This document shows positions 16,698-25,373 of a DNA stretch of 64,000 nucleotides, piece by piece. The DNA is from Gordonia amicalis NBRC 100051 = JCM 11271 (lineage in GTDB: Bacteria; Actinomycetota; Actinomycetes; Mycobacteriales; Mycobacteriaceae). How positions within the stretch are numbered: the first letter of the stretch is position 1; each line of letters opens with the position of its first letter. The stretch spans positions 1-64,000 of the forward strand of contig NZ_BANS01000024.1 in assembly GCF_000332995.1 (NCBI RefSeq), in the 5' to 3' direction. The notes beneath the pieces are model-generated. The model saw only the letters and a list, made by a program, of their open reading frames with translations. It was not told where the DNA came from and searched no databases. A program made the position numbers and the translations under genes.

Positions 16698-17366
16698 ATG
16701 GAGTCGATCAGCCAGCGCCTGATGCGCAACGCCGCATTCGCCGAGATCTACGAGAACCTGTGGCGACCGACCTTCACCCGGTTGTTCAGTCTCGGTGGGC
16801 GCGCCACCGAGGACTACGACCGCGCACTGCGCGCATACCTGTCCCGCCCCGGCGACCGACTCGTCCTCGACGTTGCCTGTGGCCCAGGCAATTACACACG
16901 CGTGATCGCCGACGGCCTGACCGGCGACGGCCGCTGCATCGGAATCGACTTCTCGGCAGCGATGCTCGCGCGGGCGGCCCGCACCAACGCCGTCGACCGT
17001 GCCGCGTTCCTCCGCGCCGATGCGCACGCGATCCCGTTCGGCGACAACACCTTCGACGTCGTCACCTGCCTGGCCGCCCTCTATCTCATCCCCGATCCCC
17101 TCCGCGTCGTCGACGAACTGGTACGGGTCACCAGGCCGGGCGGCGAGATCGTCGTGTTCACGTCCGTGGCGACCGAACTGACGTCACTTCCCGGGGTTCA
17201 ACGGGTCGTCGCCCTGACCGGCTTTCACATCTTCGATGAGCACACCATCGTCGACCGCCTGCGTGCGGCCGGACTGGTGGACGTCGAGCAGACCATCACC
17301 GGCCACGGACAGTACGTGCTGGGCCTGAAGCCGGGGCCGGTTATGCCCGCAGGAGATTTACAGTAA
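16698..17366 (+). CDS. Class I SAM-dependent methyltransferase
   Basis: 222 residues with the SAM-binding motif V-L-D-V-A-C-G-P-G-N-Y near 56-66, then G-I-D-F-S, an acidic D-A-H-A-I-P-F and a post-motif R-P-G-G-E. It resembles the UbiE/Methyltransf_11 group; the substrate cannot be told. It sits 13 bases after the CMD gene, so the two are probably one transcript. Confidence 0.88.
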   Translation: MESISQRLMRNAAFAEIYENLWRPTFTRLFSLGGRATEDYDRALRAYLSRPGDRLVLDVACGPGNYTRVIADGLTGDGRCIGIDFSAAMLARAARTNAVDRAAFLRADAHAIPFGDNTFDVVTCLAALYLIPDPLRVVDELVRVTRPGGEIVVFTSVATELTSLPGVQRVVALTGFHIFDEHTIVDRLRAAGLVDVEQTITGHGQYVLGLKPGPVMPAGDLQ

Positions 17367-17388
17367 TGTCCTCCTCGAAATAGGGAGG

Positions 17389-17407
17389 TTAGGTATGACT
17401 AACGAAA
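17389..17407. promoter_or_regulatory. Weak IdeR/DtxR-like box over the start of the next gene
   Basis: TTAGGTATGACTAACGAAA matches 14 of 19 positions of the iron-box consensus and overlaps the ATG at 17395. The left half TTAGGT is also the spacer after GGGAGG, so the match may be chance. Confidence 0.25.
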
Positions 17408-18213
17408 CTTCGTCCGCCGATCAGCTGCCGTTCGGGCGGCGTAAGACCGAGGACATGCCGGGACATTGGCTGCTCGCCCGGCTCGGCAAGCGAGTGCTGC
17501 GTCCCGGTGGACGGGAGCTCACCGAGAGCCTGCTCGACGACGCCCGCATCAACGGCGCCGACGTACTCGAGATCGCCCCCGGCCTGGGCAAGACCGCCAC
17601 GTCGATCCTCGAGCGATCGCCACGCAGTTACGTCGGCGTCGACGACGATCCGGATGCCGTCGTCCTCACCAAGGATGTCATCGGCGATCGCGGTCGGGTC
17701 GTCGCCGGGGACGCATCGGCCACCGGACTCGACGACGCGAGCACCGACGTCGCCGTCGGCGAGGCGATGCTGACGATGCAGTCCGACCGCAACAAGGCCG
17801 AGATCGTCGGGGAGGCGTTCCGCGTGCTGCGCCCCGGCGGCCGCTACGCGATCCACGAGCTGGCGATCAATCCCGACACCCTTCCCGACGAGGACAAGAC
17901 CGAGATCCGCAAGTCCCTGGCACGGTCGATCAAAGTCAACGCGCGACCACTCACCGAGGCAGAGTGGCGAAAGCTGCTGACCGACGCCGGCTTCGAGGTC
18001 ACCACCGTCAAGTTCGCCGAGATGGCGCTGCTGGAACCGCGCCGCGTGATCGCCGACGAGGGCCTCGGCCGCGCACTTAAGTTCGTCGGCAACGTCATCC
18101 GCGACGCCGACGCCCGCAAACGCGTGCTCGCGATGCGTTCGACCTTCACCAAGTACAAGTCGCATCTGGCTGCCATCGAGATCATCGCGACGAAGCCGGA
18201 GGTCGCGGCATGA
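17395..18213 (+). CDS. SAM-dependent methyltransferase
   Basis: 272 residues. N-terminal helices with P-G-H-W-L-L-A-R-L-G-K-R-V-L-R-P-G-G lead to motif I (V-L-E-I-A-P-G-L-G-K-T near 56-66), an acidic loop V-G-V-D-D-D and L-R-P-G-G-R-Y-A-I-H-E-L. GGGAGG six bases before the ATG makes a strong ribosome site. It heads an overlapping set: its stop overlaps the cupin start (ATGA), and the HTH regulator follows. The substrate is unknown. Confidence 0.85.
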   Translation: MTNETSSADQLPFGRRKTEDMPGHWLLARLGKRVLRPGGRELTESLLDDARINGADVLEIAPGLGKTATSILERSPRSYVGVDDDPDAVVLTKDVIGDRGRVVAGDASATGLDDASTDVAVGEAMLTMQSDRNKAEIVGEAFRVLRPGGRYAIHELAINPDTLPDEDKTEIRKSLARSIKVNARPLTEAEWRKLLTDAGFEVTTVKFAEMALLEPRRVIADEGLGRALKFVGNVIRDADARKRVLAMRSTFTKYKSHLAAIEIIATKPEVAA

Positions 18214-18539
18214 GCGACACCACCGTGATCACCGGCCTTGCCGAGAACACCGGCAAGGCCGGCGACCGTCCCGACCTCTCGGTGCTCTCTCGCAACGACG
18301 GTGCCAACGTCGTGCGTCTGTCCTTCCTCGCCGGGCAGACGATGCCCGACCATCGCGCGGGCCGGCCGATCCTGGTCATCGGTCAGAGCGGCGAGATCGA
18401 CTTCACCGTGGGTGACGACACGACGCGCCTCGAGGCGGGCGTCGCGATCCACGTGAACGCCGACATCCCGCACGCCCTCGAAGCGCGGACCGATGCAGTG
18501 GTCACACTGGTGGTGTTGGAGAATCCGACTGCGAACTGA
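18210..18539 (+). CDS. Small single-domain cupin
   Basis: 109 residues forming one cupin barrel: M-P-D-H-R-A-G-R-P-I-L-V-I-G-Q-S-G-E near 45-62 and a second motif with H-V-N-A-D-I-P-H-A. Two of the usual metal-binding histidines are recognisable. Such proteins may bind metals or small ligands. Translationally coupled to the methyltransferase by ATGA. Confidence 0.82.
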   Translation: MSDTTVITGLAENTGKAGDRPDLSVLSRNDGANVVRLSFLAGQTMPDHRAGRPILVIGQSGEIDFTVGDDTTRLEAGVAIHVNADIPHALEARTDAVVTLVVLENPTAN

Positions 18540-18585
18540 ACTCCGCGTCGGCGCGCGCGGTGCGCGTCGAGATCGAGAGGAACCC

Positions 18586-19236
18586 ATGGCGACCAAGCAG
18601 CGCGACAAGATCATCGCCCTGCTCACCGAATCGGCCGCGCCGATGGTCGCCGGAGAGATCTCGGCACGCCTCGACCTGCATGTCACCACGGCCCGCTTCC
18701 ACCTCGCCAAACTTGTCGAGGAGGGGCGGGTCGAGACCACGACGGTCCCGACCGCAGGCGTCGGACGTCCCCGCGTCGGTTATCGGATGGTCCGGCAGGC
18801 GCCCACCGGCGCGCTGCTGGGCCATCTCCTCGGACAGCTCGGCAGCACGACGGCGGCTCGCGAGCACGCCGGCGCCGAGGCCGGTCGCCTCTGGGCCGAA
18901 CAGCATGCGCACCCCGTGCCTGCCGCCGATCTGCCCGACCCCGTGACCGTCGCCGCCCAAACCCTCGGCGAACTGGGCTTCCAGGTGTCGAACATGGTGA
19001 GCGCCTTCGGTTCCCACGAACTACGACTGTGCTCGTGCCCGTTGCAGGACATCGCCCGCACGCACCCCGAGGTCGCCCGCGGAATCGCTCGCGGGGTCAT
19101 CGAGCAGGCACTTGCCGCGAGTTCCCCCGCACTCAGTTCGCAGTATGCCGTCAGCGTCGCCCCGGATCCGTCCGGCGGCAACTGCGAGATCGTGCTGCGA
19201 CTGGCCCCGGTGCGACGCGGCGCAGCCCTCCCCTGA
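18586..19236 (+). CDS. Winged-helix regulator of the COG2345 (SufR-like) type
   Basis: 216 residues. An N-terminal winged helix (D-K-I-I-A-L-L-T-E-S, then L-D-L-H-V-T-T-A-R-F-H-L-A-K-L) is followed by a wing with V-G-R-P-R-V-G-Y. The C-terminal half has C-S-C-P-L-Q-D-I-A-R-T-H-P-E-V near 143-157 and a further Cys in G-G-N-C, the layout of COG2345 regulators, some of which (SufR) carry an iron-sulfur cluster. Cluster binding here is unproven. ATG 18586 follows GAGAGGAA. With the iron-box-like site downstream it suggests a metal-responsive neighbourhood. Confidence 0.8.
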   Translation: MATKQRDKIIALLTESAAPMVAGEISARLDLHVTTARFHLAKLVEEGRVETTTVPTAGVGRPRVGYRMVRQAPTGALLGHLLGQLGSTTAAREHAGAEAGRLWAEQHAHPVPAADLPDPVTVAAQTLGELGFQVSNMVSAFGSHELRLCSCPLQDIARTHPEVARGIARGVIEQALAASSPALSSQYAVSVAPDPSGGNCEIVLRLAPVRRGAALP

Positions 19237-19245
19237 GACACGTAC

Positions 19246-19264
19246 ATAGGTAAGGCTTGCCTCA
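19246..19264. promoter_or_regulatory. Iron box (IdeR/DtxR-like)
   Basis: ATAGGTAAGGCTTGCCTCA matches 14 of 19 positions of the TTAGGTTAGGCTAACCTAA-type consensus and is itself palindromic in its core (AGGTAAGGC/GCTTGCCT). It lies 72 bases before the secreted-protein gene at 19337. A short hairpin (CCTCAA with TTGAGG, 19260-19277) overlaps its right end. Confidence 0.55.
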
Positions 19265-19336
19265 ATCATTTTTGAGGATTAAGTTACTCCAAAGGCGTTG
19301 GCGAACGACCACCGCCGGACACAGGAGAACCACGTC

Positions 19337-19816
19337 ATGCAGCTCATCCGGAGGATGACCATCGCCGCGCTCGCGACGCTCGTGGCCGTCATCGGGCTCG
19401 TATCGGCCACCGGCGGCGCCTCGGCCGCCAAGACCTTCCCGCCGAACTTCAAGGTCACCGCCGACCGTCCCACGCTCGCCGATCTCAACGACATCGTCGA
19501 GTTCCTGGTCGAGACGCCGGCGTCGGATCAGGCCAAGGCAGCCAACGTCGAGGGCGGCATGAACGCCGTGATCGTCCCGAAGACCGTGTACTCACTCGGC
19601 CTCTTCCGTGCGCCTCGTGGCTGGAACGACGTGACCGGCCCCCTGGTCCAGAAGGGCAACAGTGTCACCGCCACGCTCAACAGCGGCTCGGCCGGCCGTC
19701 CCACGATCCGCATGACGATCGAGTTCAAGAAGCTCGACGGCAACTGGAAGCTCGCGGCGAGCTCGCTGTGCCAGGGCGTCAAGACCGTCGGCCTGAACAT
19801 CTACTGCAACAGCTGA
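19337..19816 (+). CDS. Small secreted protein, MTB12-like
   Basis: 159 residues. A cleavable signal peptide ends at G-G-A-S-A before A-K-T-F-P. The mature part (about 129 residues) has V-E-G-G-M-N-A-V near 73-80 and a final strand region G-N-W-K-L-A-A-S-S-L-C with two cysteines probably bridged. The spacing of V-E-G-G and the closing W resembles the M. tuberculosis low-molecular-weight antigen MTB12 family, a tentative match. ATG 19337 follows AGGAG. With an iron-box-like site upstream and an ABC exporter starting six bases after its stop, it may be an exported metal- or haem-related factor (inference). Confidence 0.7.
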   Translation: MQLIRRMTIAALATLVAVIGLVSATGGASAAKTFPPNFKVTADRPTLADLNDIVEFLVETPASDQAKAANVEGGMNAVIVPKTVYSLGLFRAPRGWNDVTGPLVQKGNSVTATLNSGSAGRPTIRMTIEFKKLDGNWKLAASSLCQGVKTVGLNIYCNS

Positions 19817-19821
19817 TCGGC

Positions 19822-20541
19822 GTGCTCGACATCAACGGCCTGTCCGTCCGAGTGGGCGGGCAGGCCGTTCTCGATGGGATCACCACTCATGTCGACGACG
19901 GTGAGCTCGTCTATCTGCTCGGCCGCAACGGCACCGGAAAGACCACGCTACTGCGGACCATCTGCGGTGTGATCCCGCCCTCTGCGGGACGAATCCTCTT
20001 CGACGGCAAGCGATTCGCCGAACTCGCCACACCATCGACGGTGATCGGTATGCACCTGGGCACCGACGGCGCCCATCCCGGACACACCGCCCGGCGCCAC
20101 CTGACCTGGCTCGCCCGGGCCGGCGGGATCCCGACCGGCCGGGTGGCCGAGGTCCTCGACCTCGTCGGACTCTCCGACGTCGCCGACCGCCGGGTCGTCG
20201 ACTACTCCCTGGGCATGCGGCAGCGGCTCGGGATCGCGACCGCGCTCCTGGGCGACGCCCGGACGCTCATCCTCGACGAGCCGGTCAACGGTCTCGACAT
20301 CGACGGCATCCGTTGGCTCCGAGGCCTTCTCCGGGACCTCGCCGACGACGGCCGCCGCCTGCTCATCGCCTCTCACCACCTCGACGAGGTGGCCCGCACC
20401 GCCGACCGCGTCGTCGTCCTGGATTCCGGTCATGTCACCGCCGATGCGCCGCTGACCGAATTCATCGGTGGGCATGCGGATCTCGAGGAGGCATACCTCG
20501 CCGCGGCGGCCGGCCGGACACCCGCAGGAGTCACCCCATGA
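19822..20541 (+). CDS. ABC transporter ATP-binding protein
   Basis: 239 residues. Walker A G-R-N-G-T-G-K-T-T near residue 34, the signature Y-S-L-G-M-R-Q-R-L near 132, Walker B T-L-I-L-D-E-P-V-N-G-L-D and a switch histidine in S-H-H-L-D-E. The signature loop S-L-G-M and the L-D-E-P-V-N-G segment are usual in CcmA/drug-exporter type ATPases. The start is GTG 19822, six bases after the secreted-protein stop. It overlaps the permease by ATGA. Confidence 0.92.
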   Translation: MLDINGLSVRVGGQAVLDGITTHVDDGELVYLLGRNGTGKTTLLRTICGVIPPSAGRILFDGKRFAELATPSTVIGMHLGTDGAHPGHTARRHLTWLARAGGIPTGRVAEVLDLVGLSDVADRRVVDYSLGMRQRLGIATALLGDARTLILDEPVNGLDIDGIRWLRGLLRDLADDGRRLLIASHHLDEVARTADRVVVLDSGHVTADAPLTEFIGGHADLEEAYLAAAAGRTPAGVTP

Positions 20542-21416
20542 CCACCACACTCGCGGCCGTGGTGGGCCAGATCCGTCGCGGCACCCGCGCCGAGCTCACC
20601 CGTGTCGGCGGTGCACGCAGCATTCTGCTCTACGGGCTGATCCCGGGAGCGGTACTTCTGCCCCTCGTCATCACTTTCGGCGTCGCCACCGTCGCCGAAC
20701 GGTTCGCGTCGATCTCGGGCAGCATCCAGGTCACCTCGGTCACCACGACCAATTCGGTCTACTGGGTCATCACCTTCACCGTGATGATCTGGGCCGTGGT
20801 CGCCGCCTACGCCCAGGCGACCGCGGAGCGCGGTGCGCTGGGAGAGCTCGCCCGCCACCTCTACCCGCGGCGCTGGACCGGTCTGGTCTCCCGGTGGATC
20901 GCCTACGGCACTGGCGCCGCCCTGTGTAGCGCGGCACTGGTCGCGCTGGTCATGGCGATGCTGCCCACCTTCTTCCCGAAGGTCTACAGCGGGGTCGACA
21001 TCGGTTCGGCGGAGGGGGTACGCTTCCTGATCGCGGTGCCGGTCTTCGCGGTGTTCGCGGTCGGGATCGGCATCGGACTCGCCGCGATCATCGGCCACCC
21101 CGCGGGAACCGTTGTGACACTGCTAGGTTGGGCGTACGTCATCGAGAACGCGATCAGCCTGGTGCCCGACGGTTATACGCTGCAGCAGTACATGCCCTTT
21201 CTCAACGGAACCTTCGGCACCGGACAGGAACTCGCGTTCATGCCGCCGTGGGGTCCCACCGGAGGACTCCTCTACTGCGGCGCGATCGCGCTGACCCTCG
21301 TCACCCTCGGATGCATCACGCTGACGCTCCGGGTCAGAAGGACCGGTAGTCGCGCACCGTCATCCGCGGTCCTCGCCGCTCTCGGCGGACGCCGTGCAGC
21401 TCGACCATCCGGATGA
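20538..21416 (+). CDS. ABC-2-type transporter permease
   Basis: 292 residues with about six membrane segments (for example L-L-Y-G-L-I-P-G-A-V-L-L-P-L-V, then W-V-I-T-F-T-V-M-I-W-A-V-V, V-F-A-V-F-A-V-G-I-G-I-G-L and a last one ending L-G-C-I-T-L-T). It pairs with the ATPase before it as an exporter. Its 3' end overlaps the convergent glycosylase gene by 83 bases; the last 20 codons are arginine-rich and could be non-essential. Confidence 0.85.
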   Translation: MTTTLAAVVGQIRRGTRAELTRVGGARSILLYGLIPGAVLLPLVITFGVATVAERFASISGSIQVTSVTTTNSVYWVITFTVMIWAVVAAYAQATAERGALGELARHLYPRRWTGLVSRWIAYGTGAALCSAALVALVMAMLPTFFPKVYSGVDIGSAEGVRFLIAVPVFAVFAVGIGIGLAAIIGHPAGTVVTLLGWAYVIENAISLVPDGYTLQQYMPFLNGTFGTGQELAFMPPWGPTGGLLYCGAIALTLVTLGCITLTLRVRRTGSRAPSSAVLAALGGRRAARPSG

Positions 21417-22218
21417 TCCGACGCCGTTGTCCGGCATAGGGTTCCAGCAGTTCGAGCATGCCCGCGTCGTCGACCGGTTCGCCGATGAGGGTCATGCCCA
21501 CCAGTGTCGGGATGTGATAGTCACCGACCGACACCGCGTCGGTGTCGCCGACCGCACGCGCACGCGTCTCCGCCTCGGTCCAGCGCCCCACGCCCCGTAG
21601 GAGCCGGAGCCGGTCGTGGTGGCGCTCCACGTCCATCACGGTCGCGCCGCGGATCGTGCGCATGCGCACCGGTTCGATGCCGCTCCGGTGCCACTCCCAC
21701 GACGGGATGTCGGCCCACGCGGCCCGCGGCGGCGGCACACGCATCGTGTCGGGTACCGGACCGGGCGCCGGTTCGCCGAAGCGGCGCACCAGATATCGCC
21801 ACGCGCGGAAGGCCTCGGCGCCGACCACCTTCTGCTCGAGGATCGCCGGTACGAGCGCCTCCCACACCCGGTCGGTCCGGCCGATGCGCAGGCCCACCGA
21901 CCGCCGGACGAGTCCGGCGACCACGTCGTCGTGCACGGTCATCGCCTGCGGGTCGTCGGAGGCACCGAGGAAGTCCGGCAACTGCTCGAGCAGCCAGTCG
22001 GCTCCCGGACCCCATGCACGTCCCAGCACTCGGGAACCGTCGATTCGCAGGGTCTCGGTGCCCGGGCCGTCGGGGGTCTGTACAGCGCGCCAGATCGACC
22101 CGTCGCTGCCGTAGACGAACGTGGGGTCACCGGCTCCCCGTCGAAGATGACCGACAGTGCCCCGAACGTCGAGCGGCCACGGCAACTCCCACTCGCGGAC
22201 ACGTTCGACGACACTCAC
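21334..22218 (-). CDS. AlkA-like DNA-3-methyladenine glycosylase family protein
   Basis: About 294 residues. The C-terminal half has the helix-hairpin-helix G-P-D layout: I-L-E-Q-K-V near 126-131, L-L-R-G-V-G-R-W-T-E at 207-216 and the catalytic Asp in V-G-D-Y-H-I-P (Asp233). It would remove alkylated bases from DNA. The start is uncertain: GTG 22218 is close to a GGAG; GTG 22239 is an alternative. It ends inside the convergent permease gene. Confidence 0.85.
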   Translation of the reverse strand: MSVVERVREWELPWPLDVRGTVGHLRRGAGDPTFVYGSDGSIWRAVQTPDGPGTETLRIDGSRVLGRAWGPGADWLLEQLPDFLGASDDPQAMTVHDDVVAGLVRRSVGLRIGRTDRVWEALVPAILEQKVVGAEAFRAWRYLVRRFGEPAPGPVPDTMRVPPPRAAWADIPSWEWHRSGIEPVRMRTIRGATVMDVERHHDRLRLLRGVGRWTEAETRARAVGDTDAVSVGDYHIPTLVGMTLIGEPVDDAGMLELLEPYAGQRRRIIRMVELHGVRRERRGPRMTVRDYRSF

Positions 22219-22347
22219 CGCTCCGAGCGTAGTCCGCACTTCCTAGGTCCGTTTCTCGCCGAATTCCGGAAAAGGACGGGATATGTGTGCGAAGAATTCA
22301 TCGGCCATTCCGAACCGCCGGCCGTGAAAAGAGTGCCGGGATACGAC

Positions 22348-22380
22348 GAGAGCCGGTGACCGAACTGGTCACCGGCTCTC
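22348..22380 (-). terminator. Terminator after the amidohydrolase
   Basis: A perfect 14-bp stem (GAGAGCCGGTGACC at 22348-22361 with 22367-22380) and a five-base loop, 58 bases past the stop at 22438 on the minus strand. Confidence 0.85.
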
Positions 22381-22437
22381 GTCGATGCGTCACAGGAAGC
22401 GATTCAGCGCTTCCACGAGTTCACTCCCCGCGATCGA

Positions 22438-23676
22438 TCAGAGTGCGTATCCGCCGCGGTTGGAGGCGATCTTGCCCTCCTTGAGGACCAGGAGGATGTT
22501 GTCGTGGTCGGCCAGCGAATCGATGGCGGCGAGCGGATCGCCCTTGACGACGACCACGTCGGCGAGCTTGCCCGGCTCCAGGGTGCCGAGGGTGTCGGCG
22601 ACGTCGCAGAGCTCGGCGGAGGTGCGGGTGCCGGCGACGATGGCCTGCATCGGGGTCATGCCACCGAACTTCACCAGGCAGCCGAGCTCGCCGAGGGTCG
22701 CCCCGTGGTCGGGGACCAGACCGGCGTCGGTGCCCACGGCGACCTTGATCCCGGCCTCGATCGACGCCGCGATGGACTCGTGTGCCAGGTTGTGCCACTT
22801 CTCGGATTTGGCGACCGCCTGCGGGGTCGCGGTGTCGGGCTTGAGGGTCTCGATGAGGGTGGGCACCAGGTACTGACCGCGCTCGACCATCTCGGCGCGC
22901 AGTTCGTCGGTGAGGGCGTAGCCGTGTTCGATCGAATGCGCGCCACCCTGGACGGCGGCCTGGATCCCGGCGAGGCCGATGGCGTGAGCCGCGACCTTGC
23001 GACCGCCGTAGTTGTGGGCCTCTTCGACGAGGGCGGCGACGATCTCGGTGCGGGCACCCAGCCAGTCCGGGTCGTCGCTGGGAGAGGAGACACCGCCGCT
23101 GGAGGCGACCTTGACGACGTCGACACCGCTGCGCAACAGCTTGCGGACCTCGCGGCGCGCCTCGTCGACGGTGTCCACGAGGAGACCGCCGATCAGGCCG
23201 GTGCCGTCGAGGCCGGACGCGATGTGGAAGTCGGCGTGGCCACCGGTCTGGCTGAGCATCTTGTCGGCGACCAGGAGTCGCGGACCGGCGACGAGACCGT
23301 GGGCGACCGCGTCCCGAACGCCGACGTCGACGCCCATGAGGTCACGCACGGTGGTGACACCGGCGCCGATCGTGGTCTTGAGGCGGTCGATGAGCTCGAA
23401 GTAGCGGTACGACGGCCGGACCATCGCTGCGGAGATCGGTGAGCCCTTGGTGCCCGGCAGCGAGAGATGCACATGGCAGTCGAAGAATCCGGGAGTGACG
23501 GTGTTGCCCCCGACATCCACCTTCACCGGCTTCGCCGACTCGTCGATCTGCGGGGCACCAGCAGCCGCACCGGCGTAGGTGATCTTGCCGTCGTCGATCA
23601 CGACAACCGCGTCGGCGATCGGGTCGGCTCCGGTCCCGTCGATCAGACGAGCATTGTGCAGGATGGTTGTGCTCAT
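22438..23676 (-). CDS. Metal-dependent amidohydrolase (imidazolonepropionase-like)
   Basis: 412 residues of the amidohydrolase superfamily. Metal ligands are visible: H-V-H (His68, His70), Lys189 in D-V-V-K-V (usually carboxylated), His231 in V-A-A-H-A, His251 in S-I-E-H-G and Asp317 in V-G-T-D-A-G. The D-V-A-D-T-L-G-T-L-E-P-G-K-L-A-D segment is typical. The nearest characterised relatives are Xaa-Pro dipeptidase-like and pesticide- or mycotoxin-hydrolysing enzymes; the substrate is open. TATAAC lies eight bases before ATG 23676. Confidence 0.88.
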   Translation of the reverse strand: MSTTILHNARLIDGTGADPIADAVVVIDDGKITYAGAAAGAPQIDESAKPVKVDVGGNTVTPGFFDCHVHLSLPGTKGSPISAAMVRPSYRYFELIDRLKTTIGAGVTTVRDLMGVDVGVRDAVAHGLVAGPRLLVADKMLSQTGGHADFHIASGLDGTGLIGGLLVDTVDEARREVRKLLRSGVDVVKVASSGGVSSPSDDPDWLGARTEIVAALVEEAHNYGGRKVAAHAIGLAGIQAAVQGGAHSIEHGYALTDELRAEMVERGQYLVPTLIETLKPDTATPQAVAKSEKWHNLAHESIAASIEAGIKVAVGTDAGLVPDHGATLGELGCLVKFGGMTPMQAIVAGTRTSAELCDVADTLGTLEPGKLADVVVVKGDPLAAIDSLADHDNILLVLKEGKIASNRGGYAL

Positions 23677-24162
23677 AACGTTTGGTTATACCGTGAATTC
23701 CGATCTTCCCGGGCATTCGCAATTCGATCCCGGAGAGGCCTGCGCGGACCTTTTGGAACGTGCGAATTCGATGGTGGACGCCGGAATCGCGGCGAACTCC
23801 CACGTCATCCGCTTCTGTGTCCCGTACCGATCTGTCCAGGCGTTCCGCAATCGGTGTCAGAGCAATCCGCACCTGCTCAAATTTGCCGCCCGAACCGCTT
23901 GTTGTGTCACGAAATTGCCGCCCTCGAGTCGGCTGCAATCGGGTGATCGGGGAAGCCCGGTCGCCGCCGGTGCGCGATCCCTTCCCGGGCGGACCGGAAC
24001 AGTCCGCGCCGGGGTGCCGGCGCCTGCCGACCCAGCGTCAAGAATGCGCCGACTTCACTGTGCGGCAGAACATTCGAGATCCTCATGAGTATGCTCACCG
24101 GCGACGGACTCCGTCTGTGCGGAGACCGATCCCCATCGCGATGAGTTAGGCAGTGACAACGC
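23677..24162. other. 486-base intergenic region, no gene recognised
   Basis: Lies between two divergent genes. Open frames here look like chance: none has family signals or a good ribosome site. It is AT-richer near 23680-23700, beside the amidohydrolase start, and probably holds both promoters. No repeat or RNA gene was seen. Confidence 0.5.
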
Positions 24163-25223
24163 ATGTGCACACGAGTGATCTGGCCCGACGCCAACGGTTC
24201 GGTGCTGGTCGGCCGGAACATGGATTTCCACAAGGATCTGATGACCAACCTGTGGAAGCAACCACGCGGCGTGAAGCGCGACGACGGCGTCGAGGGTGAG
24301 CTGACCTGGACGTCGAAGTACGGCAGTGTGATCGCGGCGGCCTTCGACATCATCTCGGTCGATGGGCTCAACGAAGCCGGTCTGGCGGGACATGTGCTCT
24401 GGCTGGCCGAATCCACCTATGGCACCTACGACGGGTCGCGCACCGCGCTCAGCCAGGCCATCTGGTTGCAGTACTTCCTCGACAACTTCGCCACGGTCGC
24501 CGACGCCGTCGCGTGGGTGGAGGAAACCGACGTCCAGGTGGTGCAGATGGACGACCCGACCGGCGGCACCCCGCCCACCATCCACCTGGCGCTCGACGAC
24601 GCCACCGGCGACTCGGCGATCATCGAGTACATCGACGGCCATCCGAAGGTCTACCACGATCCCTCCTACCGCGTGATGACCAATTCACCGACCTCGACAA
24701 GCAGCTCGAGCTGGTCAAGGAGATCCGTGGACTCGGCGGCGACAAACCCCTGCCGGGTTCCACCCTCGCCGCCGATCGATTCGCCCGCGCGTCGTACTAC
24801 GTCGAACGTCTCGCCCAGCCGGACACCCAGCTCGAGGCCATCGCCGCGATCTTCAGCGTCATCCGTAACGCCGCGCAACCCTTCCGCATCCCGGACCCGG
24901 GCAAACCGGATGCGTCGCAGACCATCTGGCAGACGGTCACGGATCTGACGAACAAGCGTTTCGTCTACGAATCGACCACCCGCCCGAACATCGTGTGGGT
25001 CGACCTCGCCGATCTGGACTTCAGCGAGGGTTCGCCGCAACTCAAGCTCGACCTGTGCGACCGCCTGGCAGTCGAGGGCGGACTCGCCGGCAACGTCAGT
25101 GACAAGTTCGAGGACGACGGGCCGATGACCTTCCTGTCGTTGCAGATCCTCGAGAAGCTCGAGAAGGCCGCGGAGACGCAGAACAGCGAGACCCAGAACA
25201 GCCGGGCTCGGGCCGGGGAATAG
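24163..25223 (+). pseudogene. Choloylglycine hydrolase family (Ntn) protein, one frameshift
   Basis: The N-terminal nucleophile Cys2 directly follows the start Met. Arg18 and Asp21 in G-R-N-M-D-F and Asn174 in M-T-N-S-P-T match the C2/R18/D21/N175 set of conjugated bile salt and penicillin V acylases. Right after N-S-P-T, near 24693, one base is missing: restoring it gives F-D-K-Q-L-E-L and an intact C-terminal half to the stop at 25221-25223, about 353 residues. The C-terminal half carries F-A-R-A-S-Y-Y. In actinobacteria these enzymes cleave linear amides, bile salts or quorum-sensing acyl-homoserine lactones. The clean single-base loss may be a sequencing error. Confidence 0.85.
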
Positions 25224-25248
25224 TCACCCGCCCGGTTCCCGCCCACAG

Positions 25249-25317
25249 CACAGACCACAACGGCTGCCGCCGGCCCGCCCCTTTTCGGGATGGGACCGGC
25301 AGCAGCCGTTGTCTGTG
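25249..25317. terminator. Long bidirectional terminator
   Basis: A 69-base dyad: C-A-C-A-G-A-C...A-A-C-G-G-C-T-G-C on one arm and G-C-A-G-C-C-G-T-T-G-T-C-T-G-T-G on the other, with a three-base bulge and small mismatches; the loop contains CTTTTCGGGA. It sits between the convergent Ntn hydrolase and lpd genes. Confidence 0.8.
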
Positions 25318-25327
25318 GCCAGAGGTA

Positions 25328-25352
25328 GATCATGTGCCCGATCGCGCCGTGG
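25328..25352. repeat. Displaced copy of the lpd 3' end
   Basis: A 25-base stretch identical to 25383-25407, which encodes the last part of Lpd (H-G-A-I-G-H-M-I). The copy lies 55 bases away, past the lpd stop, in the same orientation. Confidence 0.9.
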
Positions 25353-25373
25353 CCGACCAACCCGACGCGCGGC

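Noticed and set aside
17389..17407. Second iron box controlling the methyltransferase
   Set aside because: Only 14 of 19 matches with breaks in both half-sites and overlap with the ribosome-site spacer; kept only as a weak feature.
23467..23946. 159-codon open frame in the intergenic region
   Set aside because: Starts inside the amidohydrolase on the opposite strand, no ribosome site and no family features.
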